The notes beneath the pieces are model-generated. The model was not told the DNA's origin, did no database searches, and saw nothing but the letters and a program-made list of their open reading frames with translations. From contig FLMG01000369.1 in the NCBI GenBank assembly GCA_900088475.1, positions 22,145 to 58,995 of the forward strand: DNA of 36,851 bases, given 5' to 3'. The position numbers and the translations under genes were made by a program. The DNA comes from Hyphochytrium catenoides. Its lineage: Eukaryota > Sar > Hyphochytriomycetes > Hyphochytriales > Hyphochytriaceae. Below, piece after piece: positions 22,701 through 31,749 of the stretch (the stretch's first letter is position 1; every line of letters begins with the position of its first letter).

Positions 22701-22974
22701 CCCTTCTCTCATTCTCTTCTATCTCTTGTTCGCCTCGCCTACTCGCCCGCTCGTCCTCCATTTTGCCCCTGTTCCCCTTGTTTCACGCTTTATAACAGGA
22801 TTGGCGGCAAAAGCGGTAGACTGTCCATGACCTGATTGACCTAGCTCCACATTCTCCATTGAGACACAGAAGGGTCAGCGCGAGTCACAAAAGCTTTTGG
22901 AGTCCGCGACGGTCAGCGTAAAACGGGAACTCTGCTTGCTAGTCCTGATCCTGACGGCCCTTGGCACAGCTGAA

Positions 22975-23569
22975 ATGGCGCCGATAGGGGAGCGCCGCTT
23001 TTCCTCTTTACGTCTCCGCTTTCTCTTCTCGGTCTCTCTTCTATCTCTTCTGTGGCTAGGAAGCAGCGAAGCATGGAAAGTGCCGAGAGTATCGTTGAAG
23101 AAGTTGAAACCCAGTTTGTCAAAAGAGTTGGGAGTCGGTGAAGCACAAGAGCGAAACTTGGCTCTATCGGAAGGAAATTTGGAAGGCAAAAACAAAGGCC
23201 ACGAGGCCGGAGACGGGCAAGTTGCCATCAGATGGAGTGTGGGAAGAGGCCTCCAAGGGCCTTAATGTTGCGGAAATATCGTTGAAACAGGCGTACGACG
23301 GATATGAAGCCGCGATCAAGAGTGGCGGCGCCAAAGAGCTAGAAGGGATCAGAAGCTGGACTAACAAGCTCCAGGACGCGAAATCTCAACTGGACGCCAC
23401 GAAGAAAGCTTTGGAGGGGACATTCGAGACAAAGATGAGAGATATACCCGCGACGACGTTACCTGAAGATAGACAGCAGGCGATTGCCGAGCTCAAGCGC
23501 GGATACAATGTTCAGAATGCAAGGCATAAGAAGCTAGTTAGGACTGTCTGGAAGCATACTGGGCGCTAA
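22975..23569 (+). pseudogene. Small secreted protein (family 2, copy B), frameshifted
   Basis: Paralogue of the gene at 20106. The first frame begins at the ATG at 22975 and encodes a short basic N-terminus, a hydrophobic core and WLGSSEAWKVPRVS, matching the signal region of copy A. Homology leaves this frame near 23130-23137 and continues in the +1 frame from about 23138 to the stop at 23567-23569, with WLYRK, SDGVWEEA, ATKKAL, EDRQQAI and YNVQNARHKK. Against copy A, copy B has one extra base in the GGGAGTCGG stretch. Read straight, the first frame would end at 23263-23265 with an unrelated tail. The downstream part has remained open for more than 140 codons, so the break is recent, a sequencing or assembly error, or (less likely) bypassed. 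It is too short for an intron. Confidence 0.75.
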
Positions 23570-25587
23570 ACATCTATGGACTTATGAGGCACGCCATGTT
23601 CAAGTAGATGAAGCGTTCAACAAACGACCACTATCCTTCCTGAGCTCATTCGTCGTCGGAGGCCAAAGCTGCCACTAAAGAATCACAGATAACACCTTCC
23701 CCCCAAACACAAAGGCTTCGCAGCTCTCCTCTCTTCTTCTTCTTCTTCTACTTCTCTTTGCTGGTTCTGGTTAGGAGACCTCGTACTGGATGGTCTTCCT
23801 CTCACTCTTCTTATCAATGACTCTCTACTTATCATCCAATCGATGCCGGGTTACCAGGTCGTCTGTCTGGGAATAGCAGATGAAGAAGTATGAACGTTCG
23901 GTGTAAGGCTGCAGGTTGTCTCCGCTTGTTGGGAGCTTTTTATCAGCAGGGAGGAGCTATGATGATGCCTCAAGGGTTCGATTGTGTGCGGCGGCTCTTG
24001 AGGCCTCAATGTGATCGCTCTAAACTTGTTGCCGCCCGGCATCATGGCCCAAGGGGTCTGGCCTCTGTATAGTTCTTCTACGCCTTCACTCCAGAGTCTA
24101 TTGCTGCCATTTATGAATAACATGTGCTGTAGACGCTCAAGCATAGTCTCTTCTATTGCTTGCCTTCTCGAACGTGATGATGGTCTCGGCTCTTCTCCTT
24201 CTTCTCCGACTTTTCCTCTTCTTAGTGCTGAGATATCCAATAAAGATTCTTCCTTTTTATAGAAGAAAGACGATGACTGAGAGAAGGGTTAGTGGTGATG
24301 GAGAGATCAAGACTTCTGTTGCGCTTGTTGTCTCTTCTTCTCCGCCTTCTTCTTCTTCTTCTCTTTCTTTTATCTCTTTCTTCTTCTCCCACTTCCTTCT
24401 TCTCTGTCTCCTGTCTTCCTTCTTCTTCTCTCCTTCTTCCTCTTCTCCTTCTTCTCTTTTCTTCTTCTCTTTCTTCTTCTCCTTCTTCTTCTCCTTCTTC
24501 CGCTCTTTCTTCTTCTCTTTCTTCTGCTCTTTCTTCTTCTCTTTCTTCTTCTCTTTGAGTAGTAGTAGAAAGACCAGTAAATCTGCTAAATTAATACAAT
24601 CGAAAAGAAGCCTGCCAACAACAAAACTAACAGACTCAAGGCTCTCCCGTTGGGAAGAAGGCCTCAAACGGCTTCGCTGGACTTGTTTGTTTTGGTTAGT
24701 CCTTCATTGTCGTTGATGTTATCTTCTTATGTTACTTCCTGAGCAAACAGTAGTGATGTAGCAGTAGTAGTAGTGTAGATCATGGTCATGGTTCTGGTTA
24801 GTCTAGTGCATGGTTCAACACTGCTTCTAAGTAGAAAGCATGTTTATTATTGTCATTCATGGACCCTGAAGAACCTTCCGAATGGCGAGAGGATTCTTCT
24901 GCTTCGCTTCCATGGACCGCCCGTGTGAATAGAACTACTCGGGTTCTGGGACGTGGTCAACAGCGTGGTCTACAGAGACTCCGAGCCAGGGAGAGTCCGT
25001 GCAGCTCTTTCCTAAGAATAGAACAAAAGGGAAAGGGGCTACCTGGGGCCTTGTTTGCCTCGTTCTCTGATATCCTGGTCTAACCTGGATACTAAACTTG
25101 ATAAGTAGTTTGCGGTGAGAGAGGAGAGGAAACTGAGAGCCAGCGACCTAGCTGAGGAGGAATGCAACTGCACACGGATGGCTGGACACCGGGAACACTA
25201 CTGCTAGATAGCGCGATGCGATGGACAGCGGAGACTCGACGAAGAAAGAGATGGAGAAAGAGAGAGAGACCGATAGCTGCTAGAATCCTCATCTGGTACA
25301 GAAGAGAGGGAGTAGAAAGTGAGAGGAGACAGAACAGTGGGACGGAGACTCATAGAAAGAGAGACATTTGGGGCCACAAAGAGCAAAATGAAAGAGACCT
25401 GCTGTCCAACCTGAACGAACGCGGCGTATATTCTCTACGACGCATTGTCGATTAGGAGCCGGCTCCTAGCCAGTGAAGGAGGACGGAGCCAAGCGGCCAC
25501 TACTCCATCAGAAACGCCCCTTCTGAGACTTCAGAAGTGAAGGACACGACAATAGGGGATTCTCTCCTACTCATTTCGTCCTAGACT
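23570..25587. other. Spacer between copy B and family 1 copy 3
   Basis: No supportable gene. The region carries a TTC-rich pyrimidine tract (about 24335-24555), small TAG/GTAG repeats near 24750-24775, and GA-rich sequence from 25240 to 25345. Frames at 24156-24716 (plus) and 24257-24667 (minus) are repeat read-through giving poly-Ser/Phe and poly-Lys/Glu. The last few hundred bases should include the promoter of the gene at 25588. Confidence 0.55.
24335..24555. repeat. TTC/CTT polypyrimidine tract
   Basis: About 220 bases of almost pure pyrimidine on the plus strand, built from CTTCTTCTT and TTCTTCTCTTTC units with few purines. It differs from the CT dinucleotide arrays elsewhere in the window. 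Confidence 0.93.
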
Positions 25588-26988
25588 ATGGAGTGGCAAG
25601 GTCCAAAAAGGATGTCGACGAGGAAGAGACGTGGACGAAGTGTCGCACGACATGGACAGAGGAGATGTTGCTCTCCTACCCTTCCTCCTCTTCTCTCCTC
25701 TCTTCTCATTTTCCTCTGCCTCTTCGCTCTTCTCCTGCTTAGAAGCACGGAAGTATATGGCATGCGGAAATCTCTTTCTCCGACCCGAGAAGGAGGCGCC
25801 AGAGCAGAGCCAGGTACCACCACAACCGCGACAATAACTAGAGCTGGCTCATTAGCAAGGGCGAAGAGTCCGAGAAGAAAGGCTGTCGGACCAGAAACTG
25901 TTCCCCTAAGAGTTGAACCGACGGTTGACGAGACAATAGCTCTCCTGGAAACGAAGGGAAACGAGGCTCAACGCTCACCAAACCCAGAGACGTTCAGGGA
26001 CTGGGGTGAGGCGATTGGGAACGCTGCACAACGGCTTAGTAGTACGGAGAGCAGGCTTCCAGAGACAACGATTGACGAACTTAGGGCCAAGATTGAAGCG
26101 CAGGCAGAGGGATTTTTATCCATGTCAACTGCGAGGATAGAGCTCGCCAAGATAACCGATGGACAGATCCTGGCATGGCTAAGAGCCGTCCCAGATTCAT
26201 GGCCCGATATAGCTTGGAACGACCTTTTAGCCTGGGAGAAGTCTCTTCAGAGTGCGTACATGGAGCTAGCGGACGCTAAGACAGCGTTGAATGAGCTCGC
26301 AGCGACGGTACGGATCTTCCTACGAGAGGATGTGAAGGGTAGTCGGGGACTATCCTCGAGGATCACATCAGCCACGAACAGAGTGACCCAGGTTCAGACT
26401 GGGTTAAGAAGGACCGCCATTGGGATCTTAGGACTATCAATGATGGCACTCTTCCGAATAGAGCAGGGGGCCAAGCAGTCGATGACTCGTCTGCAAGCGC
26501 AGATGGCACTGGTGCGGAACTCTGCTAGCGCTTCGGAGGCGACGATGAGGGACCTGGAGACCGCCTTCGAAGCGGCGTACGCAGAGCTGATCAGGGCCAA
26601 GACGAGCTTAGCTACCTTTACCGAGATGACAGGCACAACGCCGTGGAAGGAGCTCTACCACCAGCACCATCAAACCTGGAGGATAGGAGTAGTCAGGAAC
26701 AACATTGGCCATATGGAAAAGGAAATACGAGCGACAGCACTTGGAATCCTAAGGATTGCACGGGAGTTCGCTGAGGTGAACGAAGGAGCAGTGCTGGAAG
26801 CTATGACCCTGGGAGAACAGAATAGGGCACAGCCTGCACAGATGCTGAGAGCGGACACGCATGATGAACCGAAGGCAAAGGATCTGGCAATGTCAAGCCT
26901 CCAGATGGTCACAACTATCTTGCAAAGGATGACAGAGCGCATAAGAGAGAGATTTTTGCCGGCAACCAGCGTGATCAGTTCAAGGTAG
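25588..26988 (+). CDS. Secreted/type II helical-repeat protein, three modules (family 1, copy 3)
   Basis: A single-exon frame of 466 residues. Residues 1-27 are very basic, about 32-52 form the hydrophobic signal core, and 60-110 are low complexity. Three diverged copies of a helical module follow, about 133-180, 212-283 and 319-391. Each has an aromatic or acidic W/L-E-x-[AS] helix, Y-x-E-L-x-x-A-K-T-[AS]-L in the last two copies, and a closing amphipathic helix of the form I-x-x-x-x-x-x-x-[RA]-A-x-G-[IF]-L. Compared with the other two family members it has fewer Lys and more Ala, Thr and Arg, so the relation rests mainly on layout, N-terminus and repeat spacing and is weaker than between the first two. 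ATG at 25588; codon 9 is an alternative start. Function unknown. Confidence 0.82.
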   Translation: MEWQGPKRMSTRKRRGRSVARHGQRRCCSPTLPPLLSSLLIFLCLFALLLLRSTEVYGMRKSLSPTREGGARAEPGTTTTATITRAGSLARAKSPRRKAVGPETVPLRVEPTVDETIALLETKGNEAQRSPNPETFRDWGEAIGNAAQRLSSTESRLPETTIDELRAKIEAQAEGFLSMSTARIELAKITDGQILAWLRAVPDSWPDIAWNDLLAWEKSLQSAYMELADAKTALNELAATVRIFLREDVKGSRGLSSRITSATNRVTQVQTGLRRTAIGILGLSMMALFRIEQGAKQSMTRLQAQMALVRNSASASEATMRDLETAFEAAYAELIRAKTSLATFTEMTGTTPWKELYHQHHQTWRIGVVRNNIGHMEKEIRATALGILRIAREFAEVNEGAVLEAMTLGEQNRAQPAQMLRADTHDEPKAKDLAMSSLQMVTTILQRMTERIRERFLPATSVISSR

Positions 26989-27166
26989 GGAACAATGTGC
27001 CTATGTTAGGTCAGGTGTTACTATCTTACAAAGCTGCCATCAAAGATCAGCAGCCAATAGAGAGACCAGGAAGGAAGAAAGATCAATAATATACAAAGCT
27101 GCACTCTCTTCCGGTTTTCTCTTTCTCTCTCCCTTCCTCCCTCTTAAGAATGTCTCTTGCTGCGTC
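26989..27166. other. Short convergent spacer
   Basis: Only 178 bases separate the stop of the plus-strand gene ending at 26988 from the stop of the minus-strand F-box gene. It contains a CT-rich patch (27117-27145). Both 3' ends must lie here or overlap. Confidence 0.6.
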
Positions 27167-29785
27167 CTAGTGGATCAGATAGGCTAGGCCGATACGCTGT
27201 CCTCCTCTCTCGTCTCCACCTCGTCGATGCGCGGAAGAGGAGATAGGAGGCACCTCAGAACGTGGAGCAGGAAGAGGGTGAGTGTATGAAGAGCGAGAAA
27301 GAGAAGCCACAGAGAGAGGCGCAAGGATAAGCCAGCCCATGAAGATGGCCAAGGAGCAGATGTATGGGATAGGAATCCCTAGCGCCAAACGGAGCAAGAG
27401 GAGAGAGAGAACGATAAGCGGAGGAAGCAGGGCACAAGCGAGAGCTAGCACGTGCTTTCCTCTCTTCTTCAATAAAACCAACGGGTCTCTTTCTCTCGCT
27501 TCCGCCGGCCTGCTCTCTCTGCTGCGGCCTTCTCTACGACTGAGAAAGGCTCCGATTCTGTCGTTGCCTAGCTCTCTCCTCTCTCCTTCAAACACCGCTG
27601 AGAGCATATGCCGAAAGGCCCGTGCGACTTTTGAAAGGTAGAGAAGAAGAACAGAGGAGAGAGGAGAGAAGACGACCCACCAAGGCAGAGAGTGATCCTC
27701 CATGTCCATCTTATAGACCAACAGAGCAGAGGATAGAAGGACAGACAGAGCAGGTGCAACCACCTTCATTTGCTGTTGCAATGAGACAAAAGAGAGATGA
27801 GAGAAAAGATGCATGGCCAAGCCCATGTATGTCCAGAGAGGGATGCAGGTGACACAGAGAGAAGAGAGAAGCCCGTCCAGATACATCGACAGAAGAAGAG
27901 GAAAGATGTCTACCAGTCCGCAGACCACCGCCATGAACACGATTTCTATAGGAAACTCTCTGTTCCAAAAGAAGATACGAAAGAGCTGTGACGAAGAAAA
28001 GAATCTCTCTCTTCTTCCGTTCCTCTCTCTCTCTCTGTCGCTGGTTGACAGGCCACCAGCAGAGGAAGGCCGAGCGAAGAGAAGGAGGTAGATTGCCACT
28101 GCTCCTTTGACGGCAGCAAAAGCCAGGGGCATGAGAAGGACCGAATGAAAGGGAGAGAAAACCATGAACCAAGAGAGAGAGACATCTCCGTCCAGTTTGA
28201 GGCAGAGAAGAACTGGGAAGAGTATGACCATTGCAGAGAGGGAGAGACACGCAGAGAAGCCCACAAAAGCATCCAATGTCCTCTTGTTCCAACAGCGAAG
28301 TACTCTTCCTTTCTTTGCTCTTTCAAGTCTCTCGTCTCTCTCTCTCCTCTCAGCCTCCAGACTCAAGAGCTCCTCTCTGCATCTTCTGTCTGCTTCTTTC
28401 GCTGCGATGTAGAAACGAAGACCATCTGATAGAGAGAGAGAAGGATTGAGGCGGCGCAGATGGTGCTGGTGCAGGAGCGAGAGAGAAGAAAACTCCGTTA
28501 TGTTGAGAAAGTTCCATAGTGAGTCCATTTTGGAGAGACTTCTTAGGCGCCTGGGCAAGGAGAAGAGAAAGAGGAGTGTTATTCAGAGGATCAGAGACAA
28601 GAGGGGAGAGAGAGAGTAAAGTAGAGAGAGAGCCGGACAGAGAGAGAGAGAAAGAGAGAGAGAGAGATTGAAAGAAGAAGAGATGAATTGAGAGAGATTG
28701 TGACGAAGGAGGACTGGGGACAGAGAGCTGGAGAGGCCAAAAGAAAGAGGGAGAGCAATAAGAAAGAGGAGAGAGGTTGAGAGGGTGATGACGAGAGAGC
28801 AGAAAAGCGGGGGGAGAGAGAGAGCGCTTGGGTGCAACAAGGGAGAAAAGAAAGAGGCCTGCGCGTTATCATCCAGACCCGACGGCGTTCCTTTGACTCA
28901 CCTGGACACAGCACCGGTTCTAGCGACAGTAGGACCATCCAAGCTCCTCAGGATTTCCAGCAGAAGATCTTCGGAGAGAGAGGTGAGCCTGTCAGGTTTG
29001 GAGAGAGAGGCTTCCTCTTTCTTGCTGTGCATCTCTCTTCCTTTCTTCTTCTCCTCCAAAAGAAAGTCTTTGGATGGAGAGGTGAGCCTGTCACCTATGG
29101 AGAGAGAGGTTTCCTCTATCCTATTACTCTCTTTCTCTCTTCCTTTCTTATCTTGGACCCAGATTGTCTCTTCAGCGGCAGCGCAACTTGAAAGGAGAAC
29201 TTCTCGTGTCATCTCCCGTCTCACAATGCGCTCTTTCTCTCTCTTTCCTTCTTCTGTTGACGAGATGGTGGAGGCAGCCTCTTCTTCCATTGTTGGCTCC
29301 TCGCTTTGGAAGCGCTGGACGAACGTAGATATCTCTTTCTTTTTGTCTTCCTCCGTGGTTTCTGGGGCCTGTTCTAGATGTCTTCCTTCTACCTTCTCAG
29401 TACGATGATGCGGGCAAACAGAGTGTTCTGGTTCTCTTTCTCTCTCTTCTCCTTCTCTCTTCCTTCTTTGGTCTCTCATCAGCTTATACTGCTCTCTCTT
29501 TCCTCTCTCTCTCTCATCTCTCCTTCCTCCCCGTCTTTCCAGTACGGTTCCCGTCCTCTTTTCACCTTCTCGAAGCGAAGAATGCTCTCCTGCACCTTTT
29601 AACGGACAGAAGCGAGAGAAGGGAGGCGGCAGGAGGGAAAACCGTAGAGAAGAGAGAGAGAGAGAAGCGAGAGAAGAGACCCGCAGCGATCGTCTCTCGG
29701 GCCTGCAGGAAAGCTTATTGGAGGTTGCGTTTCTCTCTCCCACTCTTAGTGTTTCTCCTCTCTCTCTCTCTCTCTCTCGTCCCAT
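27167..29785 (-). CDS. F-box protein fused to TMEM185-like polytopic membrane region; 2 exons
   Basis: On the minus strand, exon 1 is 29785-28902 and exon 2 is 28550-27167. The donor CCAG|GTGAGT and the acceptor TTGCCCAG both fall in phase 2 and join to 755 residues. The joint completes an F-box (about 261-312): DRLTSLSEDLLLEILRSLD, then VSR before the intron, RLRSLSKMDSLWNFL after it. About 85 residues follow, partly charged coiled coil. Then come at least six hydrophobic spans between about 388 and 605 and two more near 665-710. LKLDGD...SWFMVFSP and KMDMED...PWWVVFSP recall the TMEM185/fragile-X-F family. F-boxes normally bind Skp1 in SCF ubiquitin ligases, so a membrane-held ligase adaptor is a reasonable inference. 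Residues 1-150 are Arg/Glu-rich from GA repeats, and the true start may be a later Met. The F-box call is strong, the TMEM185 assignment moderate. Confidence 0.75.
28974..29170 (-). repeat. Imperfect tandem duplication inside the F-box exon
   Basis: Two adjacent copies of a unit of about 31-34 codons. The first reads EETSLSIGDRLTSPSKDFLLE and the second EEASLSKPDRLTSLSEDLLLE, each preceded by a KKGRE-containing linker. The second copy forms the first helix of the F-box. The first is a partial copy ending after FLLEE. Confidence 0.82.
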
Positions 29786-29925
29786 TCTCTATCTCTTAGA
29801 GTTTCTGTCTCCCTCCTCTCTCCCTGACTTCCTCTCTCTTCTCTCTCACTCTCTCTCTCTCCTCATAAGAACCCCATGAGCACACGAAGTCTCATGACAC
29901 TTTCTTTTACCTGAGAAGGGGAGAC

Positions 29926-30022
<97 letters not shown>

Positions 30023-31749
30023 GGAGAGAGAGAGAAGCGAGGGAACACGGACAGAGAAAATGTGTAACTTATTGAGGATTGAGTAACAGAGCTTGAAGAC
30101 AAAGCAAAGGAGAGATCTAACAAAGTGAGAGAAAGATGGGGTTAGGGGAAGAGACAGAGGGCGAAGAGATATGAGAAGAGGAAGATCTGGCTCTGTACAT
30201 GTCGTTTCCTGTACAGACTAAAGGATACAGAAAGGGCCGTTTCAACCGCCCACCCAGAGCTCCCCGCGGAGTCACCTCCATCTGGTGAGTAGCCCGGTCA
30301 TTCCCTGGTGCCGAGGATACTCACCACGTGATCCAGTTCAGAACCTAGTACAAACGGAAGAGGGGATGAACTTGACGGCTGGCTTAACGGCGATTGTTCC
30401 CTCAGGTGGTGATGAGTGTTTGTTGATGGATTCGAAGCGCTGCAGCCGCTTGGGCTTCTGCGCTTGGCTGACTTTTGGCGGCACTTCTCCCGCCAGCTAG
30501 CTCTAGCACTACCGCGCGGCACTACTACTACCTTGAGAGTTGAAGCTCACCATTCGTTGGCCGCAGGCGTCGCTGTTCTTAGCTTCTTGGGGCGTTGTAC
30601 GGAGCTGGAGCTCGTGCTGGACCCGATCGCCAGGTCTAAAGTACAGGAGTAGTTTAGGGGCAGTCCAGCGTCTAAGGAAGATAGAAATTGCGTCCAGCGA
30701 GTTATGCTCTTTCTAACGGCGATTGGTGCCTGTGCGTAGCGGTTTGACTGCCCAGAGAAGGTGCCTTGTCGCTGTTTGTGCGCCTTAAGGAGCACGTCGT
30801 AGCTCTTTTTCGCTTCATTCTTCCTGTCGTTTTCTCTCAGTAAAAGACCGTAGTAGACTGCGTATCAGCCGTTTCCCCGTCAGCCTTTGACATCTTGAGC
30901 TGCGCGTCGAAGCTCTTTGGGTCGACTTACTCTATTAGCGAATCACTAGCGCTATCTGCCTCTTTACCTCTGAGTTCCGCTTACCCGAGGAGGACCTTTC
31001 GTCACTTTCCGTCGAGATAAACAAGAGAACCATCCTCGATTTGTAAAGACCGCCCTCGGTTAAATGAGTTCCTCTTCGTCGTGAGCGAGAAGCGTGTAGC
31101 ACTCCGAAGAAGAGGAGTCGGGGAGAAAGGAACAGGAGGACCTTTTGAGGTCGCAACCAGGATCTTAGCACAGGAGGCGATAGGAGAAAGAGAACAGAAA
31201 GTCATTCAGGCAGCGGGGGGCGTTGCGGAAAGCAAAAGGAAATGCAAGCTCCTCCCTCTTTGCGATGCAAACTAACTCACACAAATACTATTGAAGAAAC
31301 TCAAAGCTGGCTCTCTCGCTTGGCTGCCTGGCGCGGTAGGGATCTCTTAACAAGCTCCGTAGTTCTCTCTGTCCTCCTACTATGTGATAGTAGTGCCGGT
31401 CACCTGGTCTCTATGTTATGCAAAAGGCATCGCACGGTCGGCGCAAGGGTATGTCACCGAGAGCGCTACGGAAGACCCACTTTGCCATGAAAATAATAAG
31501 CAGACTGGCTACACGGAAAGGAGGAGACCCGATGGGGACGTACTAGAAGATAAACGTCGCTCTGGCTTTGTTCCGTACCCTTCTGTCTTACGTGGACCTT
31601 CGAGAAGAGCTTAGATGTGCGCTTCCAGTGACATACGCTGTGCTATGCATGACTGACTGCATAATGAAGAAAGAAATGCAACTACGGAAAACATACAGAT
31701 TTATAGATAATTGTTGAGACACAGGAGAAAGCAAGCCTAACTAGAACGA
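29786..31749. other. Spacer upstream of the F-box gene and downstream of the 604-residue protein gene
   Basis: The right side of the F-box gene contains a GA array (29929-30034) and GA/CT-rich DNA that may hold its promoter. From about 30200 to 31600 the sequence is unique and less repetitive. Minus-strand frames around 30547-30830 and 30298-30522, and plus-strand frames around 31081-31614, are open for 60-82 codons each and lie close together, but carry stops between them and no domain that I know. They could be a decayed gene or chance. Confidence 0.45.
29929..30034. repeat. (GA)n array with AAAG interruptions
   Basis: About 100 bases of AG repeats interrupted regularly by GAAAG, located upstream of the F-box gene (its coding strand reads CT). 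Confidence 0.93.

Larger units (their letters stand above)
20775..22974. other. Spacer between family 2 copies A and B
   Basis: Non-coding second copy of the cassette flank, with no supportable gene. It contains a near-identical direct repeat (21012-21118 and 21311-21417) and a perfect CT array (22649-22696). The stretch after the CT array should hold the promoter of copy B. A frame at 21388-21681 overlaps the second direct repeat, but its homologous region in unit 1 does not keep it open. Confidence 0.55.
20838..23569 (+). repeat. Tandem duplication unit 2 (spacer plus frameshifted paralogue)
   Basis: Diverged second copy of the cassette at 18185-20774. It is slightly longer because of a local duplication of about 300 bases around 21012-21417. 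Landmarks occur in the same order and orientation as in unit 1. Confidence 0.75.

Noticed and set aside
22897-22974. Upstream extension of copy B (and likewise 20076-20105 for copy A)
   Set aside because: The extension would need a TTG start, whereas an ATG lies directly before the basic and hydrophobic signal region in both paralogues.
23966-23985. GGTTCGATT stretch resembling a tRNA T-arm
   Set aside because: No matching acceptor, D or anticodon arms could be folded around it; no tRNA or rRNA gene was seen anywhere in the window.
24257-24667. 136-codon minus-strand Lys/Glu-rich frame
   Set aside because: It is the complement of the TTC/CTT tract and has no non-repeat coding content.
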